Assembly (NCBI GenBank): GCA_946186175.1
Contig: CAMHMG010000002.1
Coordinates: forward strand, 1 to 33,481
DNA from: an uncultured Clostridia bacterium
GTDB taxonomy: Bacteria > Bacillota > Clostridia > Lachnospirales > Lachnospiraceae
Direction of reading: 5' to 3'
Length of the DNA stretch: 33,481 nt
Shown here piece after piece: positions 23,597 through 31,934 of the stretch. The position numbers and the translations under genes are program-made. How positions within the stretch are numbered: position 1 is the first letter of the stretch; each line of letters opens with the position of its first letter. The notes beneath the pieces are model-generated. The model searched no databases. It worked only from the letters and a program-made list of their open reading frames with translations, and was not told where the DNA came from.

Positions 23597-24631
23597 ATGG
23601 GAAAGAAATTGGTGGATCCTAACAGGTTATGCATGGGATGCATGATGGAATATAACAGACCGGCAAAATATTGTCCGTACTGCGGGTTTAATGAGAGAGA
23701 ATATAAAAAACCGCAAAACAGCCTACCTATGCGAGAGATAATCAATGGAAAATATCTCGTTGGCAAAGTGTTAGGGATAGGCGGATTCGGTATAACATAT
23801 GTTGGATGGGACTTCTACCAGAGCAAGAAGGTCTGCATTAAAGAATACTTTCCCAGACAGTTGGCAGTAAGAAGTTCAGCAGGAAATTCATATTCAGAGA
23901 TGCTGTCGGTCTCTGTACAGTATACAATTAATCCAACCCAGTTTACATCAAGCCCTACAAGGGAAGAACGGGCTTATGCAAAGGGTCTTGAAGCGTATAT
24001 TAAAGAAGCTGAGAATTTGTCAAAGTTCTATCTGATGCCGGGAATAGTTTCTGTAAGAGATTTCTTCTATGGTAACAGGACGGCATATATTGTTATGGAA
24101 TATATCAATGGAATTGATATGAAGAAATATACAAAAGCTAAGGGCGGAAGATTGACACCGGATGAAGTGTTTGGTTTGCTCAAGGATGTTATTAAGGCGT
24201 TAAATGAGGTTCATAAGAAGAACATTATACATCGCGATATCAGTCCGGATAATATAATGCTTACCAATGATGGAAAGGCGAAACTTATTGATTTTGGTGC
24301 AGCCAAGGATTACGAAAATAATGAAAAAACCCCTGTTCAGCTGAAACAAGGATACGCACCTATTGAACAATATTCAAAAACCGGTAATCAGGGACCGTGG
24401 AGTGATGTTTACAGTATGTGTGCCAGCATTTATTATCTGCTGACCGGAACAAGAATTCCTAATGCCAAAGAAAGGCAGGAAAAGGATACGGTTATGCTAC
24501 TTCAGGCAATGGGAGTACCTGTATCCGAAGAGATAGATCTGGCCATACGAAAAGGTTTGTCAATACAACCCGAAGACAGATATCAGACAATGGGTGAACT
24601 ATATAAGGATCTATATGGAGAAGTAATATAA
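23597..24631 (+). CDS. Soluble zinc-ribbon Ser/Thr protein kinase
   Basis: This 344-residue cytoplasmic kinase has a zinc ribbon (C12, C15, C26, C29) and a single kinase domain (about 52-342), with no FHA, membrane segment or ectodomain. Motifs are GIGGFGITY, K82 in VCIKEYFP, HRDISPDN (D214, N219), IDFGAAK (D232) and APIEQYS, all consistent with activity. An insertion of about 17 residues relative to the paralogues, rich in Ser/Thr (part of 93-123), separates the ATP-lysine strand from helix C and could be an autophosphorylation or docking loop. GAGGAGAG at 23581-23588 supports the start. It is followed after 16 bases by a TM-FHA gene, its probable partner (inference). Confidence 0.94.
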   Translation: MGKKLVDPNRLCMGCMMEYNRPAKYCPYCGFNEREYKKPQNSLPMREIINGKYLVGKVLGIGGFGITYVGWDFYQSKKVCIKEYFPRQLAVRSSAGNSYSEMLSVSVQYTINPTQFTSSPTREERAYAKGLEAYIKEAENLSKFYLMPGIVSVRDFFYGNRTAYIVMEYINGIDMKKYTKAKGGRLTPDEVFGLLKDVIKALNEVHKKNIIHRDISPDNIMLTNDGKAKLIDFGAAKDYENNEKTPVQLKQGYAPIEQYSKTGNQGPWSDVYSMCASIYYLLTGTRIPNAKERQEKDTVMLLQAMGVPVSEEIDLAIRKGLSIQPEDRYQTMGELYKDLYGEVI

Positions 24632-24647
24632 CGAAGGGAGAACACTG

Positions 24648-25559
24648 ATGATAGAATATCGTTTTCATTGGCAGACATGGGTTGGAATAATTACGCTGAC
24701 ATTAATAATGATATTATCTATGTTTTTGCCGGATGGTCAGGTTCAGAAAAAAGATGGCAGTTCGGTTATAAGAATTGCAGTTGCAAAATGGGGTCTGACA
24801 GTGGACGAAGATGATATTGATACATCCAGAATGCAGTTAGAAGAGGGGAAGAAGATAGATAATAACCGGGTAATACCCGTGGTCAGACTGTGGGGATGGA
24901 TGATTATAGTCCCTATTATGCTGTCAGCCGTATCGATTACATTTATGTTAGCAAGAAAAAGAACATTGTGTGCACTGCTCATTGTTGACGGATTTGTAAC
25001 TGTGTTATGTGAGATGATCATCAGGATACGAGTACCATCAAAATTGTTCTGGGAGGAAGGCTTTAAGAGTGCAGCCTCAATAACAATAATTGTCTTAGCT
25101 GTGGTGGTGATCATTTATGGATTTTTGTGTATTGGTCTGTTGAAAGTTAAAGATAGTGTAATAGAGAATTCTAATATATATGATGATGTGTTAATAAATG
25201 AAACAGATATAAAGCAGCAAAGACAGGAGACGCTAAAGCCGATCCGAATGGTTGGAAGTATATTAGGCGTCCGTGGTGAGTATGTCGGTCAGAGCATAGA
25301 AATTCATGGTGGAGAAGAGATAATACTCGGAAGAGATCCCAAAATGTGCATGTTGGTATTCAGTAACAAAAAAGTCAGTCGCCGACAATGTGGTATAAGA
25401 TACAATTCAACTAACGGATATTATCAGGCGATAGATTATTCATCTAACGGTACGACATTATCCGATGGTACGCTTCTTACAACCTCTGAATATACACCTC
25501 TTCCGGCAGGTACGGTATTGTATATGGCAGGTGGTCAGGAAGCTGTCAAGTTAGTATAG
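24648..25559 (+). CDS. Four-TM membrane protein with variant FHA domain
   Basis: This 303-residue protein has four predicted membrane helices (about 10-27, 82-102, 106-126, 141-165), an extracellular loop between the first two, a cytoplasmic linker and a C-terminal FHA domain (about 200-302). The FHA pocket keeps R229 (LGRDP) and N267-G268, but the conserved His of SxxH is Gln (SRRQC, Q247). The layout parallels the protein at 10669, so it is probably another membrane docking platform for phosphorylated proteins. GAAGGGAG at 24633-24640 supports the start. It is tightly linked to the soluble kinase upstream and the DUF2135-like gene downstream. Confidence 0.87.
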   Translation: MIEYRFHWQTWVGIITLTLIMILSMFLPDGQVQKKDGSSVIRIAVAKWGLTVDEDDIDTSRMQLEEGKKIDNNRVIPVVRLWGWMIIVPIMLSAVSITFMLARKRTLCALLIVDGFVTVLCEMIIRIRVPSKLFWEEGFKSAASITIIVLAVVVIIYGFLCIGLLKVKDSVIENSNIYDDVLINETDIKQQRQETLKPIRMVGSILGVRGEYVGQSIEIHGGEEIILGRDPKMCMLVFSNKKVSRRQCGIRYNSTNGYYQAIDYSSNGTTLSDGTLLTTSEYTPLPAGTVLYMAGGQEAVKLV

Positions 25560-25580
25560 ACAATAGGGAGAGAATAAAAG

Positions 25581-27794
25581 ATGGACAATTCTTCTGCAAA
25601 ATATAATAGTGTGCCTAAACAGGAGAATAAAGCACTGACAATAGGAATTGCCTCGGGGATTAGTGTGTTGCTGGTTGCCTTGATCTTTATTGTGATGTTT
25701 GTTGGAGACAGTGGTAAATATTATCTTGCAAGTGGAAAGACAGATAAATCAATAGAAAAAAAGGATGAAACTACGGATGCTGAAAAAATCTCTGATGAAG
25801 AGAGATCGTTAGAATTCTCTTCTAACATTTACGAGGTCGAGACTAATAAAGACGTAGATATGACGAAATATCTTCAGTGTTCGGGAACGGAGCTTGATAA
25901 TGTTACATGGTCTTCAGACTCTGACAAAATGTTTGTGGGAAGTGATGGACATGTATCACTTAGTGAACCGGGTCTGGAGTGTTTTCTTAAGGCATCACTA
26001 AAGGATAATGATAAGATAATGGCTGAGTGTCAGTTAAAAACGAGAACAGAAGCAGAGGATCTTGTGTATCAGGTAGAAGCGCTCAACAGTTCAGCTCATT
26101 CGGAGGATGAAGAGCTAGAGGGTGGAGTGGTTCGTCTGGCATATGATAACGAGGGAGCAGAGGTAATAGATCTGTCTGTTATGAACCGTGAACCGGGTGA
26201 ACGAAAAGATGATTATACATGGGACAAAACCTTGTTCTACACTCTGGAAGATGTTGATCTCTCAAGTAACAGCGATGGCAAGATCAATTCTTATTACATA
26301 GAAAAAAAGCAGTTCATTAATAAAGAAACCGGAAACGATATGGAGTATGAAATATACCACAATCCGGACACAGAAGTTATTAACAAAATTGTCAGTATTG
26401 AATATATGAATAAGAAATTAGCGATCAATGAATTCTATTATACTGATGACGGACTTGTAAACTTTATATTCTCATATGAGGATGTTAACTATACTCCAAG
26501 CTATGCTACCCCTAATCGCGATGGTGAAAGATACAGGTTCAGCCATGATACTATGACTACATGGAGAGTGGTTAAGGATGGCAAGATGTATAATTACTGC
26601 TATGGATCTAAAGAAGCAGAACAGTTAGAGAAAGGATATAAAGGCACTGTCAAAAAGTATTCGGAATTAAATGACGAAAAACGTGCAGAGTATGATGAAA
26701 AAGAGAAGACAATGCTTAATATAGCATATAATACATTTGACAAGATGGTTAACGCTGAGGGAATAAGCAGGATCAGCGGCTATGTATATGATTCATCGGA
26801 TATAGGTATTCAGGATACGGAAGTTATGCTCTCGTCAACGGATTTCCAGTGTGATCTATTCCGGACGGTAACGGATGATCTGGGTTATTATGAGATACGT
26901 ATTCCTACAAGAGCATTGGTTTACTCACTTCTTTTTGACAGGACTGACAGAATTGAGGAGAATATTTGTGAAATCGATGCGGAATTGGACGAGATTAATC
27001 TTGTGCAGGAAACTGTATATATGTCGCCGGAAGATTCTACGGAATATGAATGTGAAATCCAATTCTATGATGCGCTTAATCGCGACGAGGATGGATATGG
27101 AATGGCTATGCTCGATGATGTTGACGTTGAGATAAGAAGAGGTGTTAATAACCGCAACGGTGATATATTAATGCAATTTCATGCAGATTATTCATATGAG
27201 ACATTTAACCTCACTCCGGGAATGTACACGATACATACATCAAAGAGCGGCTATCTTGATTGTTACAGTACACTTTTTGTATCCGGTGATACAAGCAATT
27301 ATCTTGAAGTCTATGCTACACCTGCATTAAATGAGGATGAGATACGAATTGTTCTGACGTGGGATGATGATCCGAATGATCTTGATTCACATCTTTTCAC
27401 TCCGTCAAGCAGTGGATTGGAGGAGGATTATCATATCTGCTATTATAATATGTCAGACACATACGGTAATACATCTTTGGATGTGGACGATACGAACGGG
27501 TATGGTCCCGAGACCACAACTATTAATCATATTCAAAGGGGATTATATAAATTTTATGTCTGTGATTACACTGATTGCAGTGAAGAAAATGAGGAAAGCA
27601 CAAGGATGTCTGAATCGGGAGCTACCGTAAGGGTATATGGAAGCGAAGGTCTTATGCAGACATTTAATGTTCCCGTAAAACGGAGCGGAGTTATCTGGGA
27701 GGTATTTGAGATTCGTGACGGAACATTGATACCAAACCAGAGATATTATGATTCTATCGGTGATAAGACATGGTGGCAATCAGGAAAATGGTAA
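25581..27794 (+). CDS. Membrane-anchored multi-domain surface protein with DUF2135-like end
   Basis: This 737-residue protein has one N-terminal membrane helix (about 17-40) and a large extracellular part. In order it shows a Big_2-like Ig segment (about 75-145), a long unassigned region (about 150-390), a carboxypeptidase-regulatory-like beta-sandwich (about 395-450, ISGYVYDSSDIGIQDTEV), a second Cna/B-like sandwich (about 490-580), and a C-terminal domain (about 587-715) that looks like DUF2135/YfaP: VLTWDDDPNDLDSHL, LDVDDTNGYGPETTTI and YKFYVCDYT. DUF2135 proteins often accompany vWA-domain proteins, and the vWA-FHA gene at 5562 may be a functional partner (inference). The molecular role is unknown. 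GGGAGAG at 25566-25572 sets the start. Confidence 0.85.
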   Translation: MDNSSAKYNSVPKQENKALTIGIASGISVLLVALIFIVMFVGDSGKYYLASGKTDKSIEKKDETTDAEKISDEERSLEFSSNIYEVETNKDVDMTKYLQCSGTELDNVTWSSDSDKMFVGSDGHVSLSEPGLECFLKASLKDNDKIMAECQLKTRTEAEDLVYQVEALNSSAHSEDEELEGGVVRLAYDNEGAEVIDLSVMNREPGERKDDYTWDKTLFYTLEDVDLSSNSDGKINSYYIEKKQFINKETGNDMEYEIYHNPDTEVINKIVSIEYMNKKLAINEFYYTDDGLVNFIFSYEDVNYTPSYATPNRDGERYRFSHDTMTTWRVVKDGKMYNYCYGSKEAEQLEKGYKGTVKKYSELNDEKRAEYDEKEKTMLNIAYNTFDKMVNAEGISRISGYVYDSSDIGIQDTEVMLSSTDFQCDLFRTVTDDLGYYEIRIPTRALVYSLLFDRTDRIEENICEIDAELDEINLVQETVYMSPEDSTEYECEIQFYDALNRDEDGYGMAMLDDVDVEIRRGVNNRNGDILMQFHADYSYETFNLTPGMYTIHTSKSGYLDCYSTLFVSGDTSNYLEVYATPALNEDEIRIVLTWDDDPNDLDSHLFTPSSSGLEEDYHICYYNMSDTYGNTSLDVDDTNGYGPETTTINHIQRGLYKFYVCDYTDCSEENEESTRMSESGATVRVYGSEGLMQTFNVPVKRSGVIWEVFEIRDGTLIPNQRYYDSIGDKTWWQSGKW

Positions 27795-27813
27795 TAAGAA
27801 GGGAGAACAAAAG

Positions 27814-29346
27814 ATGAAAACAAAGAAGAAGTTATTAGGATGGCAGTTTGGAATTATATTGGTGTTATTATTGGCATTTATATCTACAATGTTTATGCCG
27901 GCATTACACTATAGTGGAGAAGTCCGTAACGATATCCAAAAAGATTTTAAGGATCAGCTTAAGGATATGGAAGATAAGGACTTGAAGAAGATGAAGAAAA
28001 AGTCCGGTGATGTTTCCGAAAAATTATTCGAGGATGACTCGATTCTTGGAGGACTGCTTTGTGATATATCAGATATAATAACCGACAGGCTGGATAGTAT
28101 TGGAGATAAGAAAGAGGATACAGAGGATAAAAAAGAAGACAAGAAAGAAGATAAGAAAAAAGATAAAGATGATAAAGAATCGGATGACAAATTTGAACTG
28201 ACAGATGATGACATTAAAAAAGTTGATGATGAAATCGAGGATAAAGAAAAGGACGAAGGTATTAAGATTAAAAATATTACTCCTGCAAGAATAATGACAA
28301 GAAGTCTTGAGCAGGTGATAATCAGTGATGATGCAAAAGAGGATGAGTTAAAGGATTATCTTGGTGATGATTATAAGAAATATAACAGTAAGTATAAGGC
28401 CGTAAGAACATTGTTTATTGTTGTATATGTAACAGCGATAATTATGTTAATAATTACAATAATATGTTTTGCGGCAGGATTGTCTAAGACAATTTCATTA
28501 GTATTAAATCTTATATTTTCAATGGTGACAACAGGGCTGTTTGCGTACTACAGATTTGGTGTTATGGGAAAGATCGGTAAGAAGATGATTGGGTATAGAT
28601 TTAAGCATATTCCTGACAAACTCTCGATGGCTCCGTTTGGCAATTTTTATTCATTTGGATTAATGATAGCATTTATCGTATCTGTAGTGATAATAATAAT
28701 GGCCGTAATATGTTTTGTGACTGGCAGATCTGAAGATATTATGGATTATGATAATTATGATTACAATGAGAATGTTTTCGGAGATAATAGAGGATTTGAT
28801 TCGGAGATGAGCGAAACAGCTGCATTTGTCAATGAGGTTAATTACTATGACCGACAGGATTCTGATGAAGATGCAATTCCGGTTACATCAGCCTCAGTTA
28901 ATGTTACACCTCCTTCCTATTCTGATCAGAATCAGTTGTTTACACCTCCTCAGGAGTATCCGCAAAATCCTACACCTCAGGTACCTCCAACACCGGTACA
29001 ACCGATATTCCCTAATCAGGTTCCAGTGGATAACAGACCAATGGGAATTGTAAGATGCACCAAGGGAATGCTTGCGGGACAGACGCTCAAACTACCTGAA
29101 GACAGAAAGATCGTTGTAGGCAAGAGCCCAAGTAAAACTAACCTTACAATCGGCAATCCAAACATAAGTAATGTTCATTGCAGTATAGTATATAATGCAG
29201 CCAAGAATACATATAAGGTTAATGATCATTCGACAAACGGAACATTTGCTAATGGAAAGAGATTACCTAAAAATACTAAAGTTGAGTGTCCGGCAGGAAC
29301 AGTGTTGTCATTGGCAGACGGGTCAAATGAAATTACGTTGGGATAA
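27814..29346 (+). CDS. Low-complexity transmembrane FHA protein
   Basis: This 510-residue membrane protein has a helix near the N-terminus (about 8-30) and an extracellular stretch dominated by Lys/Asp/Glu repeats (KKEDKKEDKKKDKDDKE near nt 28130-28170). Three further helices follow (about 196-222, 225-248, 279-305), then a Pro/Thr/Gln-rich cytoplasmic linker and a C-terminal FHA domain (about 408-508). The FHA domain has ISNVH and STNGTFANG, but the pocket Arg is Lys (VVGKS, K437). The ATG at 27814 follows AAGGGAG (27799-27805). A longer frame from 27748 would overlap the upstream gene. A close paralogue begins at 33188. It is probably a membrane anchor (inference). Confidence 0.88.
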   Translation: MKTKKKLLGWQFGIILVLLLAFISTMFMPALHYSGEVRNDIQKDFKDQLKDMEDKDLKKMKKKSGDVSEKLFEDDSILGGLLCDISDIITDRLDSIGDKKEDTEDKKEDKKEDKKKDKDDKESDDKFELTDDDIKKVDDEIEDKEKDEGIKIKNITPARIMTRSLEQVIISDDAKEDELKDYLGDDYKKYNSKYKAVRTLFIVVYVTAIIMLIITIICFAAGLSKTISLVLNLIFSMVTTGLFAYYRFGVMGKIGKKMIGYRFKHIPDKLSMAPFGNFYSFGLMIAFIVSVVIIIMAVICFVTGRSEDIMDYDNYDYNENVFGDNRGFDSEMSETAAFVNEVNYYDRQDSDEDAIPVTSASVNVTPPSYSDQNQLFTPPQEYPQNPTPQVPPTPVQPIFPNQVPVDNRPMGIVRCTKGMLAGQTLKLPEDRKIVVGKSPSKTNLTIGNPNISNVHCSIVYNAAKNTYKVNDHSTNGTFANGKRLPKNTKVECPAGTVLSLADGSNEITLG

Positions 29347-29395
29347 GGGAGTCATTTTATATTATTAATAATAAAGTGGTGAGGAGTAAAGTACT

Positions 29396-31807
29396 ATGGA
29401 TGATACAATTTACGGACAGTACGTACCGGGAGAAACAGGTATGAAACGTATGCCTAAATTCACAATAATTGATGCCGGTGGTACATTGAAGGAATATCCG
29501 TTGAATCCTTCCGGAGAGGCAAGATTTACGCTGGGCCGTTCTAATGAATGTAATATCAGAGTTGAATGCAGCGGCGTATCCGGTGTTCATGGAAAATTTA
29601 AGTGGATTAATGGGAAATTATATTACGCTGATGTTGGAAGTACCAATGGAACATATATTAATAAAGGCGGGACCACTTTTTTTGAGAAGGGAAGCAAGAC
29701 GTATGTTCCTCTTGTAGATGGTGATTTTATTTCCATTCATGGAAAGAGCAGTGATGCATATAATCATTTTATAATGTTATATACTGAACATGATGATGGT
29801 GCACAATGGACAAAAGTGGATATAGGAAATGAGAAAATAACCATTGGCCGTTCTGCAAACAGTGATATTGTGGTCAATCATGTTGGGGCGTCAAGGCAGC
29901 ATGCAGTTATTACAACATATAAGGATGGTTATGCTATTCAGGATCTCTCAAGCATGAACGGTGTATTCCTTAATGGTTCGTTGATCAAACAACCGGTAAA
30001 GCTGCGGGATAATGATCTGATTACAATCCTTAATATGAAGATCATTTATAACAGCGGATTTCTGTACTACAGAAGCAGACAAAATGGTGTCAGTCTTTCT
30101 GTCCGAAATCTTTATAAGAAAGTCAATGGTAACAGATACATATTAAATGATGTTAATCTGGATATTGGCAGCAATGAATTTGTTGCGATCATTGGTGGAT
30201 CGGGTGCAGGTAAATCTACAGTTATGAATGCTATAAGTGGATTTGACAAAGAAGTTACGGGACAGGTTACCTGTGATGGAATGGATATGCATAAGAACTT
30301 CTCTACACTTAAGAATATTATCGGATATGTTCCGCAGGAGGATATCATATATAATAACCTGACATTGAGAAGAATGCTGTATTATACAGCCAAGCTTAAG
30401 ATGCCGAAGGACGTTTCAGCTTCTGAGATTGAGGCAAGAATTACAAAGGTTCTTGAAATGGTTGAGTTATCCCAGCATCAGAATACATATATCCGTAAGT
30501 TGTCAGGCGGCCAGAAGAAGCGTGCAAGTATTGCGGTTGAAATGTTAGCTGATCCAAGCCTGTTCTTCCTCGATGAACCAACTTCCGGACTTGACCCCGG
30601 AACAGAAAAAAATCTTATGCAGACACTTAACCGTCTGGCTAAGCTTCAGGGTAAGACTATTATAATGGTAACACATACAACTCAAAGTCTGCATCTTTGC
30701 GATAAGATAGTATTCATGGGTCCCGGTGGAAAACTTTGTTTCTGCGGAACTGTTGATGAAGCAAGAATTTTCTTCCAGACGGAGAACCTTGTTGATATGT
30801 ACAATATGATTGCCGCTAATACGAACCATTGGGCTGAGCAGTGGAAACAGCTGCAGCTAGCGGAGACAGGCGGCGTTACAGGCGTTGGCCAGACGTCGGC
30901 CGGACAAAGAAACCAGGTTCAGAGTAATGCAAGGGAAGCATCGAGAGAAGCGTCAAGATCACAGGTGGGATTTTTCAGGCAATTGTGGGTGCTTACACTA
31001 AGGTATTTTGAGATAATTAAGAACGACTGGCAGTGTCTGTTAATGTCGTTCCTTCAGCCAATACTTATAGCGCTGCTGTTAAAGATTGTTGCCAATGATG
31101 ATGTATTCGATGTATATGAATCGACAAAATCAATATTATTCTCTCTTAGTTGTGCCGGTATATGGATTGGATTATTCAATTCTATTCAGGAGATATGTAA
31201 AGAGAGAAATATACTGCGGCGTGAGTACATGGGCAATCTGAAGCTGCCTGCATATGTGCTGTCCAAATTCATAGTACAGCTTATAGTGACAATGTTCCAG
31301 GCACTTATTATGATGGGAATATTCACAGCGACTATTGGTCACGAAAAGAAAGGACTTATGTTTGAGCAGGTATTCATTGAGAAATTCCTTCTCCTTTGGA
31401 TGACCATTTATGCAGCAACAGCACTTGGCTTTGCCATTTCCGCAATGGTACGATCAGCTGATAAAGCTATGGTTCTGGCACCATTTGTACTTATTGTACA
31501 GTTACTGTTTTCGGGAATATTATTTGAACTTGAAGGCGCAAGTGAACATATAGCAGATATTACAATCAGTAAATGGTCTGTTGAAGGATTCGGTAGTATA
31601 GCACACCTTAACAAGTTGCAGATGCGCTTTGAGAGAGATCACAGTGACATTGCTAAACAGATAGAAGATATTCACAAGGCTGAGTCAGCATTTAAGCATA
31701 CTTTGGCACATCTGTCCCACTCTTATATTGTATTGGGAGTTATGATCATCATATGCTGCGTAGCATGTATGATAGCGCTTAGAAGTCTTTCAAGGGATAG
31801 AAGATAG
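29396..31807 (+). CDS. FHA-FHA-ABC transporter fusion (ABCG/ABC-2 type exporter)
   Basis: This 803-residue protein has two N-terminal FHA domains (about 22-118 with R48, SGVHG and STNGTYIN; about 135-220 with R152, SRQH and MNGVFLNG), both canonical. An ATP-binding cassette (about 232-470) has Walker A GGSGAGKST (267-275), signature LSGGQ (369-373), Walker B FFLDEP (D393, E394) and TH at the H-loop. An ABC-2 permease domain with about six helices follows (about 530-800). The design equals M. tuberculosis Rv1747, an exporter regulated by kinase PknF through FHA binding. As a half-transporter it should dimerise. Its substrate is unknown; cell-envelope precursors or lipids are candidates. Thr4 in the short N-terminal tail (DDTIYGQY) is a possible kinase site. 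GAGGAG at 29381-29386 sets the start. Confidence 0.95.
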   Translation: MDDTIYGQYVPGETGMKRMPKFTIIDAGGTLKEYPLNPSGEARFTLGRSNECNIRVECSGVSGVHGKFKWINGKLYYADVGSTNGTYINKGGTTFFEKGSKTYVPLVDGDFISIHGKSSDAYNHFIMLYTEHDDGAQWTKVDIGNEKITIGRSANSDIVVNHVGASRQHAVITTYKDGYAIQDLSSMNGVFLNGSLIKQPVKLRDNDLITILNMKIIYNSGFLYYRSRQNGVSLSVRNLYKKVNGNRYILNDVNLDIGSNEFVAIIGGSGAGKSTVMNAISGFDKEVTGQVTCDGMDMHKNFSTLKNIIGYVPQEDIIYNNLTLRRMLYYTAKLKMPKDVSASEIEARITKVLEMVELSQHQNTYIRKLSGGQKKRASIAVEMLADPSLFFLDEPTSGLDPGTEKNLMQTLNRLAKLQGKTIIMVTHTTQSLHLCDKIVFMGPGGKLCFCGTVDEARIFFQTENLVDMYNMIAANTNHWAEQWKQLQLAETGGVTGVGQTSAGQRNQVQSNAREASREASRSQVGFFRQLWVLTLRYFEIIKNDWQCLLMSFLQPILIALLLKIVANDDVFDVYESTKSILFSLSCAGIWIGLFNSIQEICKERNILRREYMGNLKLPAYVLSKFIVQLIVTMFQALIMMGIFTATIGHEKKGLMFEQVFIEKFLLLWMTIYAATALGFAISAMVRSADKAMVLAPFVLIVQLLFSGILFELEGASEHIADITISKWSVEGFGSIAHLNKLQMRFERDHSDIAKQIEDIHKAESAFKHTLAHLSHSYIVLGVMIIICCVACMIALRSLSRDRR

Positions 31808-31883
31808 TTGGTATTGACATGGAGATATCATTTGGTTGATATGAAGAAATGTTAAGATGCCGTAATGACGGATTTGGTATTGA
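31808..31883 (+). repeat. Three short TTGGT-TTGA repeats before a membrane-FHA gene
   Basis: In the 127-base gap, TTGGTATTGA occurs at 31808-31817 and again at 31874-31883. A variant TTGGTTGATAT lies at 31832-31842. The first copy holds a TTGACA (31814-31819) without a good -10. The last is followed by TATAAA at 31901-31906, 15 bases after TTGATA. These could be operator repeats of a local promoter. Confidence 0.3.
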
Positions 31884-31934
31884 TACGAAAGTTGATTAGA
31901 TATAAAAGAGAAAACATAAGAGGAGGAACTTAAT

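Noticed and set aside
27748..27813. Extended start of the low-complexity TM-FHA protein
   Set aside because: It overlaps the DUF2135-like gene. ATG 27814 has AAGGGAG and aligns with the paralogue at 33188.
28120..28175. Tandem DNA repeat or CRISPR-like array in the AAGAAAGAAGATAA region
   Set aside because: It encodes a Lys/Glu/Asp low-complexity stretch in frame, with no regular spacers.
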